From VAZQ01 sp963744275 (GTDB taxonomy: Bacteria; Pseudomonadota; Alphaproteobacteria; Rhizobiales; Xanthobacteraceae), in contig CAVUSX010000007.1 in the NCBI GenBank assembly GCA_963744275.1, positions 62,001 through 126,000 on the forward strand: DNA of 64,000 bases. Reading direction: 5' to 3'. The notes below the pieces were generated by a model. It worked only from the letters and a program-made list of their open reading frames with translations, had not been told where the DNA came from and made no database searches. Position numbers and translations under genes: made by a program. Of this stretch, positions 19,050 to 27,708 are shown in pieces (within the stretch, counting starts at the first letter, position 1; every line of letters starts with the position of its first letter).

Positions 19050-21941
19050 TGAGCGCCCTCAGCTCGACCGCCAGCGCCGAAGCACTCCCTTTCACCTTCG
19101 CTCCCATTCCGAAAGAGCGGCGCAAGCCGTCTGCGGCTGCGGTCAAGATTGCCGAGCTCCATAATTCGAAGCTTCCACCGAAACCCAAGCCGGCAGCGGA
19201 TCCGTCTCCGTTGGAAGCGGTGTCGGGAACTGAGACACTGGAGTCCATTCTTGGGGAGCCGCCAGCGCCAGAACCCGCCAAGGTGGATGCGCCGCTACGC
19301 CATGACTCGGCAACCGCGGTCGATTTCCTGAGATGGCTCGATCCGGATGGGCGACATAATCTTTGTGTCATCCATCCAACTAAGACGAACCCCAAGGGGG
19401 ACCCGCTCTGCGAGGGCCGCACCTTCGCGCCCCATTCGTGGGCGGAGATGGCCACCTACATCGAGCAGCATCAAGACTGGAACGTTTATTTCAGCGTCAA
19501 CGAGCCGAAACCCGACGCACCACACAAGAAGCTGACGAAATTTGATATCGGTGCAATCCGCGCCATCCCTGCGGATTTCGACCCCAACAAGAAGCTCGAG
19601 GAGGCGGGCAGCTTCGCGGGCGAACGCGTACGCATAGCGGCGCTATCCGATGATCTGCTTGCGGGCGCGGACGCGCCGGCGAGCGTGGCCATTGATTCCG
19701 GCGGCGGTCATCAACTGCTCTGGAGCCTGCAACAGAAGGTCCCAGCCGCCGAATTTGGCGAGCGGTGCGAGGCTCAGGCCCGCGGCATCGCTCGTCAGTT
19801 CGGTGGCGATGGTGCCGTGACGCCAATTTGCCAGGTCATGCGCTTGCCTGGGACGATCAACCTCCCGAACGAGGGGAAGCGAGCCCGTGGCCGCGTCCCG
19901 ACAAGGGCGACGTTGCTCGCGAGCAACGACAACCGCCACACGCTCGAGGCGCTAGGTGAGTGGACGGCGCCTGTAGCGGCCCCCGCAGGTAGCGGCAGCG
20001 GAGGCGCGAAGGACGACATTCTCGATATTGATGGGCCTTGGTTCATGACTGCGTTGATTACGTCGATCTGCCCGAAGATCTGCGCCGCAAATTCGAGGAG
20101 GCTTGCGACCGCGACTCGAGGCTCAAGTCTCTTTGGGAAACCGGGGAAGGCGGCCCTGGTAGGAAAGATGAGTCCCGGTCTGGCGGTCAGAACGCGCTCG
20201 TCAGTCTACTTCGCTCCCACGGGTTTGAGCCCTTGGAATACGCGCAGCTTTACGCGGCGTGGGAGTTTCACTCGGAAAAGCGCACCCAACGGGACATCGC
20301 GCGGGCGTGGAACCGAAACCGGACGCCGATCGGGGGCGAAGGGTTCGAGGACATGTCGGCGATCATCGATCCGGCTCCAACAGCCAAGGCGACGAAAAGC
20401 GAAAAGGACATTCGAGCCGATGTGTTCGAGTACATTTATCTGAAAGCACCATCCCCGGCGCCAAACGACGAAGGGAAGGTTTTGCGGGAGGTGATTGCCA
20501 AGGTCGTCGCGCTCTCTCAAGACAATCGACAGATCGCAATAGACGGCTTGCGCGAATGGATCGCGGACGATGAATGCCCGCCAATCGCCGAGGACGACAT
20601 CCCAGAGGCGATAGCGGCGGAGATGTCCAGACGGGCAGGCGATGCTGTCCACACACAAGGAACACAAGCCATGAGCTCGCCCCCGCTGTCGGAGGAAATC
20701 GTGGCAACGATTGCCGAACCCGAGAAAAACCGGAACGCAATTGAACCGCCTGCGAATGACAACAAAGGCGCCCCCTCGTTCTTCACACCCCTGACACCCT
20801 TTGAGCCGTCATCCATTCCCCCGCGGCCGTGGGTCATCCCGGGGTTTGCGTGCCGGGGCGTGGTGACAATGCTCGCCGGTCCCGCGGGTGTCGCCAAGAC
20901 GACATGGACGCTTCAGGTCGCGGTGGGGTTGGCTGCCGGCCGCAGCGACATTTGCGGGTTCAAAATCCCGAAGCGCCAGCGGGTCGCAGTGTGGAATTAA
21001 GAAGACGACCTGGACGAGCTAAAACGGCGTGTCACCGCCATCATGCTGGCGTTCACGGTGTCGTTTGACGATCTGAAGGACGAGAACGGGCGAACGATGC
21101 TCCTGCTCAATTCCGGGGTAGAAGCCCCGTTCATGCTGGCACAGCGCACGCTTGAAGGCACCATGCGACCCGGGAAAGACCTTCGAGCCGCCATCGAGGC
21201 GGCGAAGGCACAAGGAATTGACATGCTGATACTCGATCCCTTGGTCGAGATGCATGAGGCCGGCGAGAACGAGACTGTCCAAATGCGCGCCGTTCTAGGC
21301 TACGTGCGACAAATCGCGAAAGAGGTAGGATGCGCTGCTCTCGTGAATGCGCACACCAGGAAGCCCGACAAGGCCAAGTCGGACAGCTATGCCGGCGACA
21401 TGGATTCGGCTCGAGGCGCGTCCTCGCAGATTGGCGTTATTCGCATCGGCGCGACGATCTACAATGCCGGGAAAAGCGACCCATCGAAGTGGGCGTTTGA
21501 CGGCTCGCCGCTCGACTACGTCCGGATCGATATCGGGAAAAACAATCTCGGCAAGAAGACCAGGGAACCGATCTGGTTCAAATATGACGGCGTGTCGATC
21601 GGCTTCGAAAACGAGTTGATCGGCATTCTCAGGCCGGTGACCCTGAAACAAAAAGGGGCGGTCGCGGTCGACAGCCCGGATCTTCTGGAAATCATCGCAG
21701 CGACGATCGCCGCAAATCGCGCCACATGCGACGGGCGGAACTTCAGCCAGATTGCCCCGCACATGTCGAAAGCGGATTTAGCCCTCTTCCCGCGGCCAAG
21801 CATCGAGCAGAGGCGATCAACGCAGCGTTTGACGGCAACGTCGAGCACCTGACGGTGGATTTCGGCAAACTGACGCGCGAGAAAAGGGTGCCAATATTGG
21901 ATGGACCTACAGCCTCGCCGCCTGTTCCCCTGTTCCCGTGA
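19049..21941 (+). pseudogene. Primase-helicase replication protein, inactivated (two frameshifts and a nonsense codon)
   Basis: The three reading frames form one protein of about 960 residues. The N-terminal part (to about 20040) is RepB-like primase: HDSATAVDFLRWLDPDGRHN, AIRAIPADFDPNKK, ASVAIDSGGGHQLLW, and CQVMRLPGTINLPNEGKR. A frameshift near 20035 leads into VDYVDLPEDLRRKFEEACDR, then the RecA-like helicase core VVTMLAGPAGVAKTTWTLQV with Walker A GPAGVAKTT. A TAA at 20998-21000 replaces the residue before EDDLDELKRRV. The frame then resumes with GIDMLILDPLVEMHEAGENE (Walker B region) and LVNAHTRKP. A further indel near 21770 precedes the end VDFGKLTREKRVPIL. Autonomous replication by this protein is unlikely now. 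Confidence 0.8.
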
Positions 21942-22085
21942 GCACCCCTCCGGAACAGCTAACCCATTGAAACTTCATTGCTATTGGCTCTGTTCCCCTG
22001 TTCCCACGGGAGCAGCACGGGAACAGAGCGAAAAAGTAAATGAAATCAATAGGTTGTCTGGTTCCCCCTGTTCCCACCCCTACGG
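21922..22085. repeat. Cluster of CTGTTCCC repeats, possible iterons
   Basis: CTGTTCCC occurs at 21922, 21930, 21990, 21998 and 22078, mostly as tandem pairs, with the inverse form GGGAACAG at 22019. Perfect 11-base inverted repeats (GCTCTGTTCCC at 21987-21997 and GGGAACAGAGC at 22019-22029) flank two of the copies. The cluster sits directly behind the primase-helicase gene. That position suits a replication origin recognised by that protein, or a regulatory site for the next gene. Confidence 0.5.
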
Positions 22086-22149
22086 GGGTGTGCTCTCTCG
22101 GGAGCAGCACACATCCCGCACCGTCGGGGCAGCCCTGGGCAGAAGCGTT

Positions 22150-22623
22150 ATGAGAATTGAAGATTTCGAAATCGGCGGCCAGAAGTACACGTGCGTCGGT
22201 TCCAGCGAATATGAAATCCAGCCCCGCTGGGTCACCTTGTACGACCTGAAGACCCACTGCGTCGATTGCGGCCGCGCATTTAAGACTCAGGCGACCAAGA
22301 CCCGGATACGTCGACGGGAGATGTCGCGCAGGTGCGAGGACTGCCGATCGCCCGGCATTCCGATCGAGCGGCGCAAGGCGGCGCCGAAACCCCCTCGGGC
22401 GAAAGCACCGTCTGCCCGAAAAGCGCAGCGCCGGCGAGCGCAAGCCCGTCTCGCCGCCAGACGTGCCCCTGTTGCGGTGGCGCGGGCGCCACAGCAGCCC
22501 GCAGGGAAATTGCCAGCCGTTGCGGCCCCACCGATCGAACCCGCACCCACGGCCTCCGCAGCTGCGGCATTCGAGGCCGATCTCGACACGTACAAAGCCG
22601 CTTTGGGCTTGCTGGACGGCTGA
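22150..22623 (+). CDS. Hypothetical protein with a CxxC...CxxC motif and basic Ala/Pro-rich tail
   Basis: This 157-residue product starts MRIEDFEIGGQKYTCVGSSE. Two metal-binding-like knuckles follow, THCVDCGRAF and RRCEDCRSPG (about 27 residues apart, residues 38-70), with many basic residues. The C-terminal half is low-complexity (PKPPRAKAPSARKAQRRRAQ, then Ala/Pro) and ends in a short helix. The layout suggests a nucleic-acid-binding zinc-ribbon protein. No family is recognised. The frame is open upstream to 21901, but that part overlaps the repeat cluster and is not protein-like. Confidence 0.6.
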   Translation: MRIEDFEIGGQKYTCVGSSEYEIQPRWVTLYDLKTHCVDCGRAFKTQATKTRIRRREMSRRCEDCRSPGIPIERRKAAPKPPRAKAPSARKAQRRRAQARLAARRAPVAVARAPQQPAGKLPAVAAPPIEPAPTASAAAAFEADLDTYKAALGLLDG

Positions 22624-22947
22624 GGCCGCGCCGCGCGGGCAAGCGGCGGCGCCCTGGCCGCGTCTGCTCTCGAGCGGCGTGGCGCACCCACCCACGAGCG
22701 GTCGCACGGAGGCAGAGAGCCGCGACGCCAGCAATATGATGGATAAGCTAGACGTGATTACCAATTTCCCGGCAGCCCCATGCCACAACGCGCGGGGCGC
22801 ACGAAAGGTAGCGCGCCAGCGAGCATCCGAAGTATCTGTTTTACGTCGAATGTTTCCGGCGTGGTTCGATGTCGGATTGAATTTGTTAGGATGATCCCAC
22901 CTCTTGTGGGACAATCAGCTACACCACAGCACTCGGAGCGAAGGCCT
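22624..22947. other. Intergenic stretch before the xis/int module
   Basis: No supported gene is present in these 324 bases. The last 80 bases before the next ATG should contain the promoter of the three-gene integration module. I see no strong hairpin or repeat. Confidence 0.4.
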
Positions 22948-23199
22948 ATGACCGCCCCATCGAACTACACCAATACGGGCGGCGCAGCGAGCCACCTCGC
23001 ACTGAGCAAAAGTTATCTGGAAAAGCTCCGGCTGTCGGGCGGTGGTCCCCCGTTCTTCAAAATCGGCAAGGCTGTTCGATACAAGTTCGCGGATTTGGAC
23101 GCTTGGTTCGGCGCCAAGGTGCACGGCTCCGTGTCGGCAGCCTCCCCCGTCTGCGATGTCGACCCGATTGAAGCGCTGCTTGGACCCCTGCCGAGATGA
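22948..23199 (+). CDS. Excisionase-like helix-turn-helix protein
   Basis: This 83-residue protein has the MerR/AlpA-type DNA-binding fold used by excisionases: ASHLALSKSYLEKLRLSG (helix-turn-helix), GGPPFFKIGKAVRYKFADLD (beta wing) and AWFGAKV. It is the first of three overlapping genes; its stop overlaps the next start as ATGA. The context (immediately before the integrase) suggests it directs excision of the element or regulates the module. The ATG at 22948 was chosen because the domain begins right after it. Confidence 0.72.
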   Translation: MTAPSNYTNTGGAASHLALSKSYLEKLRLSGGGPPFFKIGKAVRYKFADLDAWFGAKVHGSVSAASPVCDVDPIEALLGPLPR

Positions 23200-23435
23200 C
23201 TTCGCGCCCGTCCCTTGTCCCGTCCGGAAGCTGGCCGCGCCGCATGGGCGTCGAACTGGCAGCGGGATATTGTGGGGAGGCCTCCGTTGAGGCATTCATA
23301 GCGCGCGTCGGCAGCGAGTACCCTCGCCCGCGGGTTTGCGAAGGACGAAGACGGCTATGGCTCCGCGACGATCTGGATCAGGCGATCTTGCCGCCGGAAT
23401 TGGCGCACGTAGCCGACGTGGTCGGGGATTTGTAA
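23196..23435 (+). CDS. Small protein of the integration module (excisionase-like)
   Basis: This 79-residue product overlaps both neighbours (ATGA with the upstream gene, TAATG with the integrase). The core LVPSGSWPRRMGVELAAGYC, VEAFIARVGSEYPRPRV and RRLWLRDDLDQAI resembles a helix-turn-helix followed by a wing. It looks like the small proteins that commonly precede integrases in rhizobial islands. It may be a second recombination-directionality factor or an integrase partner. No biochemical role can be proven from sequence. Confidence 0.62.
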   Translation: MTSRPSLVPSGSWPRRMGVELAAGYCGEASVEAFIARVGSEYPRPRVCEGRRRLWLRDDLDQAILPPELAHVADVVGDL

Positions 23436-24667
23436 TGCTGCCGCTCCGACGGCCGCGTTTCGTCGTCACCAAAGAACTGGCCAGCGGCGGGGTTGGCTTC
23501 TATTTCTACATCACAAAGCACTATCGCGATCTCGGATGCACGATCCCGAATGAGCCGCTTGGCGACAACTACGTCATTGCGTGCGGCGAGGACGGCAACG
23601 GGGGTCGGGCAGCAGCCCTCAATGGTCTTTTTGACGAGTGGCGCGCCATCCGAAGCGGGGAGCCCGTCCCCGGCATCGTGAAATTCGGAACGGTGGATTG
23701 GCTGTTCCGCGAGTTCAAGCAATCGCTGGCCTATCAGAAGCGAGTAAGCGCCCGCACTCGCCCTGACTATGAGCTCACAATGCACCTCGTCACCGATCTC
23801 TTGACGAAGCGCGGCGACCGCCTAGGCGACCGCAAGGTAAAGGCGATCACCCCAGCATCGGCCGACAAGATTTATGAGCGGATCGTCGACGGCCCCAATG
23901 GCCCACGGCCACGGCAGGGCGAGAAGGTCATTGCGCTCTGTCGGCGCGCCTGGCGGGTTGTCCACAGGCTTTTTCCAGACCAGTTCCATTCGGACGTGCC
24001 GAACCCTTGGGATGGTGTGACCAAGGGAATTCCCCGCACCATGGCGACCAAGCCCGCGGCCACGCGCGAGCACGTCTATGCCTTTGCAAATGGCGCGATT
24101 GAAGCCGGGTTTCCGGAGGCGGGTGCTGCCGCGGTCATCTGCTTTGAATGGCTGCAGCGTCCCGAAAACGTCCTGGCAGGCTATTGCCGCTGGCCAGACT
24201 ATCGCAGCGCCAATTCCCCGTCTGCGATTTGGATCGAGCACCACAAGACCGGAGCCCGCGTCCCACACCCGCTCGAGGAGATGACCGACAGCGGCCCGTT
24301 GCTGTTCTATCCGGAGGCGGAGGCGGTCTTGGCCAAGGTTCCACGCCGCGGGATCCCGATCGTGCTGCGCCAATACCGCGACGGGACGGTCAAGCCGTGG
24401 AACAGCATGCGACTCGGCAAGGTGGTGCGGGAGTTACGGGCAAAGCTCGGATTGCCGGAGACCTTCACGCTAGACGCGTGCCGGCACGGGGGCATGACCG
24501 AACTCGAGGAGGCCGAGCTCACGGACGGGCAAGGCCGCGCGCTCTCCGCCCACCGGAGCAAGGCCTATGAGGGCTACGCTAAGCGCACCATGAAGCGAGC
24601 GCTGGCGGCGACCCCAAAGCGGCACGCATGGCGCCTGACGAACGAAGCGAGCACAAGTTCGGAATGA
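23435..24667 (+). CDS. int: Tyrosine recombinase (integrase) of the element
   Basis: This 410-residue integrase has a SAM-like core-binding domain (FGTVDWLFREFKQSLAYQKR through about residue 170) and a C-terminal catalytic domain. Catalytic residues visible are the first Arg in FEWLQRPENVLAG (about residue 242), the ACRHGGMTEL box with Arg/His (about 350), and the nucleophilic Tyr in YEGYAKRTMKRAL (about 380). The ATG at 23435 overlaps the upstream stop. It reads toward the attachment site 42 bases downstream. No lesions are seen, so it may still be active although much of the element is decayed. Confidence 0.88.
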   Translation: MLPLRRPRFVVTKELASGGVGFYFYITKHYRDLGCTIPNEPLGDNYVIACGEDGNGGRAAALNGLFDEWRAIRSGEPVPGIVKFGTVDWLFREFKQSLAYQKRVSARTRPDYELTMHLVTDLLTKRGDRLGDRKVKAITPASADKIYERIVDGPNGPRPRQGEKVIALCRRAWRVVHRLFPDQFHSDVPNPWDGVTKGIPRTMATKPAATREHVYAFANGAIEAGFPEAGAAAVICFEWLQRPENVLAGYCRWPDYRSANSPSAIWIEHHKTGARVPHPLEEMTDSGPLLFYPEAEAVLAKVPRRGIPIVLRQYRDGTVKPWNSMRLGKVVRELRAKLGLPETFTLDACRHGGMTELEEAELTDGQGRALSAHRSKAYEGYAKRTMKRALAATPKRHAWRLTNEASTSSE

Positions 24668-24708
24668 TACGCGGTTTGGGTTTCGGAATGAGGCCGATGG
24701 CGACGACG

Positions 24709-24792
24709 CGGCATTGCCTAAAGGATTGCGAGCTTTAGCTATTGGCGCCGTGGGGCCACGTGGCGGAGTGGTTACGCAACGGTCTGCAAAAC
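24709..24792 (+). repeat. Right direct repeat (att site) of the integrated element
   Basis: This partner of 9497-9581 is identical over 24745-24792 (48 bases), with slightly diverged matching sequence back to 24709. It includes the probable promoter and the tRNA-Cys 5' half supplied by the element. The junction with the original chromosome lies at or just before 24792, in the anticodon arm. Confidence 0.85.
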
Positions 24793-24827
24793 CGTGTACC
24801 CCGGTTCAATTCCGGGCGTGGCCTCCA
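24754..24827 (+). tRNA. tRNA-Cys (anticodon GCA)
   Basis: This is a complete 74-base cloverleaf: acceptor GGCCACG pairs with CGTGGCC, the anticodon stem ACGGT pairs with ACCGT around the loop CTGCAAA, and the T arm CCCGG-TTCAATT-CCGGG is present. The discriminator is T and the CCA is encoded. The first half derives from the element's repeat and the second half is the resident chromosomal part, so the working gene is a hybrid rebuilt by integration. Confidence 0.95.
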
Positions 24828-24899
24828 CTCGGATTACCCCTCAATCCCGATCTGAGCCGCCTCGGCATTCCGCCGCACGCCGCCGAGCGCCGCCGGGGC

Positions 24900-26396
24900 T
24901 CAGTGCGCGCCGGCTTGGTCCGTGGTCGGCGGAAAGGCCGGGTTGGACTGCGTGCCCCGCATCAAGGCCAGCGCCAGATTGAGCGCCTTGTCGTCCTTGG
25001 GATCGGGCGGAACGTAGGACTGCGAGCCCTTCTCCTCCTCCCCGGTCGCCTTGAGATGCCCGCGCAGCGACGCCTCGCCGCCGAGTTCCTCGCCCTTGAG
25101 GTTGTCCGGCACGTCCTCCAGCTGCTCGATTTCCGGCGTGATGCCGAGCGCCTGGATCGAGCGGCCCGAGGGGGTGTAATAGCGCGCTGTCGTCAGCCGC
25201 AGCGCCCCGTCGGTCGGGCTCAGCGGGATGATGGTCTGCACCGATCCCTTGCCGAACGAGCGGGTGCCGATCAAGGTTCCGCGCTTGTGGTCCTGCAAGG
25301 CGCCGGCCACGATCTCGGACGCCGAGGCCGAGCCGCCGTTGATCAGGATGATCAGCGGTTTTCTTTTGGTGAGATCGCCGGGATCGGGCTTCGCTTCGAA
25401 GCGCTGCATGTCTTCCGGGTCGCGGCCCCGGATGGAGACGATCTCGCCCCGGTCGAGAAACGCATTGGAGACCGAGATGGCCTGATCGAGCAGCCCGCCC
25501 GGATTGTTGCGCAGATCCAGGATGAAGCCCTTGAGCTTGTCGCCGGAATGCGCCGTGATGTCGTTGATCGCCTTCACCAGACCGTCGGTGCTCTGCTCGG
25601 TGAATTGGGTGAGGCGGATATAGCCGACGTCGTCGCCCTCGAGGTGCGAGCGCACCGAGCTCACCTTGATGACGTCGCGGGTGATCGAGATCTCGATCGG
25701 CTTGTCCTGGCCCTTGCGCGTGATCGTCAGCTTGACCGCGGTGTGCACCGGGCCGCGCATCTTCTCGATCGCCTGATCGAGGCTGAGCCCCTGGATCAAT
25801 TCGCCGTTGAGCTGCGTGATGACGTCGTTGGCCATGATGCCGGCCTTGGCGGCGGGGGTGTCGTCGATCGGGGTCACGACCTTGACCTCGCCGTTCTCCA
25901 TGGTGACCTCCATGCCGAGGCCCCCGAACTCGCCCTTCGTCTCCACCTGCATGTCGCGGAAATTGTTGGCGTCCATGTAGCTCGAATGCGGATCGAGCCC
26001 CGACAGCATGCCGTTGACCGCGGAAGCGATCAGCTTGGTGTCGTCGGGCTTGTCGACATAGTGGGCGCGCACCTGCTCGAAGACGTCGCCGAACAGCTGG
26101 AGCTGGCGGTAGGTCTCCTGGCTGGCGGTCGCGGTGGCCGATGTGGCGGCGTTGGCGACGAACCCGAGGGACACGGGCGGCGCCTTCACGGCCAGCAGCA
26201 CCAAGGCGCATCCCGCGGCGGCGCCGAGCAGAACCAGCGCCGTCTTGCGCAGGAGCCGCGTGCCTTTGCGAGCCGCCACGTCCGCGGACTGACCGACCCG
26301 CCCGACCACGCCCCTGGATTTATCCCCGAAAAACTTGTCGCCCAATGATGAAATCAACGCCGGATCCTCCGCGGACGCCCCACACAATGCTGTCAT
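24900..26396 (-). CDS. ctpA: Carboxyl-terminal processing protease (S41 family)
   Basis: This periplasmic or membrane-anchored serine protease trims C-termini of envelope proteins. The 498-residue product has an N-terminal membrane anchor (LRKTALVLLGAAAGCALVLL). A helical start of the S41 fold (LDPHSSYMDANNFRDMQVET) is followed by a PDZ domain (FGGLGMEVTMENGEVKVVTP through NDVITQLNGE). The catalytic core has Ser in INGGSASASEIVAGAL (about residue 355) and Lys in GTRSFGKGSVQ (about 381). A charged C-terminal tail ends the protein. The ATG at 26396 gives a normal length; the frame extends to 26501. The start is not certain because about 60 residues precede the anchor. The 377 bases upstream carry no other gene. 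Confidence 0.93.
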   Translation of the reverse strand: MTALCGASAEDPALISSLGDKFFGDKSRGVVGRVGQSADVAARKGTRLLRKTALVLLGAAAGCALVLLAVKAPPVSLGFVANAATSATATASQETYRQLQLFGDVFEQVRAHYVDKPDDTKLIASAVNGMLSGLDPHSSYMDANNFRDMQVETKGEFGGLGMEVTMENGEVKVVTPIDDTPAAKAGIMANDVITQLNGELIQGLSLDQAIEKMRGPVHTAVKLTITRKGQDKPIEISITRDVIKVSSVRSHLEGDDVGYIRLTQFTEQSTDGLVKAINDITAHSGDKLKGFILDLRNNPGGLLDQAISVSNAFLDRGEIVSIRGRDPEDMQRFEAKPDPGDLTKRKPLIILINGGSASASEIVAGALQDHKRGTLIGTRSFGKGSVQTIIPLSPTDGALRLTTARYYTPSGRSIQALGITPEIEQLEDVPDNLKGEELGGEASLRGHLKATGEEEKGSQSYVPPDPKDDKALNLALALMRGTQSNPAFPPTTDQAGAH

Positions 26397-26773
26397 ATAT
26401 AGCGGCTCAAGGCGAGCTGCGAATGCGCAAAAGAGGGGCAATCGATCACGCTTGAGAGAGACCGCGAACTCGGGTCCTGAACGGGCTCGCGGCCCGCCCA
26501 AATTGTCGGGGGATAGCGCCCTGCCGACGCCTGCTCGCGGTTGGCGGCGTCCGTCCGCCCCTTATCGGGCGTTGCCATCGGGCCGCCCGCCGACTCACCC
26601 ACGGTCGCAAATTGCGCTAGCCAATCCTACAAGGATACAGGGCAATGGTTAGCGAATGCTTATTTTGCTATGCGGCAGATAATTGCTGCCATGCAATAAC
26701 TGGCAGTGATTACTCTGGAATACCAGATATAAGAAAGCCAACGGATGGATTCGCACGAATTGGAAGGAACCCG

Positions 26774-26992
26774 ATGTTCAGTCTACTGATTTCCCGCCCG
26801 CTTCACGGTCTCGTTGCTGCCCTGGATGCCCTTGGAGCCTACTTCACCGGCCTGTTCGCGGTCGTCCAGGAGGCGCATGCGACCGCCGCGCGCTTCGAGG
26901 AGCTGGCCCAGATGTCCGATTCCGAGCTCGCCCGCCGTGGTCTCAAGCGCGAGGGCCTGGCCCAGGCCGTCTTCACCGCCGCCGAGGCGTAA
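26774..26992 (+). CDS. DUF1127-like micro-protein
   Basis: This 72-residue protein contains the DUF1127 (YjiS-like) signature near its C-terminus: FEELAQMSDSELARRGLKRE followed by GLAQAVF. A hydrophobic or amphipathic N-terminal helix (LISRPLHGLVAALDALGAYF) precedes it. Members are abundant in alphaproteobacteria, and some bind RNA or affect phosphate and metabolic regulation; the role here is unknown. A GGAAGGAA ribosome site precedes the ATG. It stands alone upstream of tRNA-Asn. Confidence 0.75.
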   Translation: MFSLLISRPLHGLVAALDALGAYFTGLFAVVQEAHATAARFEELAQMSDSELARRGLKREGLAQAVFTAAEA

Positions 26993-27181
26993 TCGGAGCA
27001 TAAAGCCGATCTGCGCGGAGCCGGTGATGCCGGCACCGCGGGGATCGCCGCCCACATCCTTGCAATCTCGCCCCCGGGGCGTCGCACGCAGCCGCAGACC
27101 GCCTCAACGCCCCCGCCTTGCCGCTTTGCATTTCGTGGCCCGTTTGTTATAGCCGCACATCGCAAGCCTTGAGCGCTACGT

Positions 27182-27256
27182 TCCCCGGTAGCTCAGTGGT
27201 AGAGCAACCGGCTGTTAACCGGTTGGTCGCTGGTTCGAATCCGGCCCGGGGAGCCA
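27182..27256 (+). tRNA. tRNA-Asn (anticodon GTT)
   Basis: This is a complete 75-base cloverleaf: acceptor TCCCCGG pairs with CCGGGGA, the D arm GTAGCTCAGTGGTAGAGC is canonical, the anticodon loop is CTGTTAA, and the T arm contains GGTTCGAATCC. The discriminator is G and the CCA is encoded. Confidence 0.96.
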
Positions 27257-27376
27257 AAGATTTCAAATACTTAGTGTTCGCCAAGAAGCTGGCCGAGCGC
27301 CTCGGAGCAGCCCCCAGGACTCCACCGCATCGCCCAAGCTGTGAGCGGCCGCGCGGCAACAATGGAGGAGGCGGAC

Positions 27377-27632
27377 ATGTGTAAACAAAAGGCTTTCGTC
27401 GCGCTGGCGGTCATCACCGCGCTGGGGGTTCTCGGTGCGGCTCCCGCGGTCGGGAGGGATGACATCGATACGCGCGGAGAACGCGGCGGGTCTGGTGCAG
27501 CCGTGCAGCCTGGACGGAGTCAATCCGGCTCACCACCCCGAAATTTTCGGCGATGCCGCCACCGCCCGATCGTTCGGCTTCGTCAAATCGCGGGATGGCA
27601 CTTGGCACGTGGAACCCAACTGTCATCGCTGA
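27377..27632 (+). pseudogene. Small secreted protein, probably frameshifted
   Basis: The ATG at 27377, with a GGAGGAG ribosome site, begins a clear signal peptide (MCKQKAFVALAVITALGVLG, AAPAVG). Past about 27440 the same frame becomes nonsense. The next frame carries a coherent mature part: LVQPCSLDGVNPAHHPEIFG and ARSFGFVKSRDGTWHVEPNC, with a stop at 27630-27632. A single indel at about 27440-27460 would join them into a secreted protein of about 84 residues with two Cys. It may be a real lesion or a sequence error. The family is unknown. Confidence 0.5.
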
Positions 27633-27708
27633 TGCGGAGCGGCCAGCCGCCCGCACCGTCCGGAGGAGCGATCGATTTGATCGATCCGCGGAGGTCGCCG
27701 GCTTCCCG

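Larger units (their letters stand above)
9582..24792 (+). mobile_element. Integrated element (15.2 kb) in tRNA-Cys, largely decayed on its left half
   Basis: The element is bounded by the direct repeats at 9497-9581 and 24709-24792. It carries a tyrosine integrase and two xis-like DNA-binding genes at the right end, an AlpA-like regulator, a primase-helicase, a serine recombinase, phage-like debris and hypothetical genes. Base composition and coding quality differ from the flanks. Lesions concentrate in 9.9-14.5 kb and in the primase, whereas the int module is intact. Unlike most tRNA-targeting islands, it replaces the 5' rather than the 3' part of the tRNA gene. The roughly 330 bases from the left junction to the recombinase carry no gene I can support. 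Confidence 0.85.

Noticed and set aside
20998..21000. Programmed read-through or recoding of the TAA in the helicase gene
   Set aside because: The gene also has two frameshifts, so simple decay is the better explanation.
24714..26348. Plus-strand frame running from the tRNA repeat through ctpA
   Set aside because: Shadow of ctpA; no domain, and it would pass through the tRNA-Cys gene.
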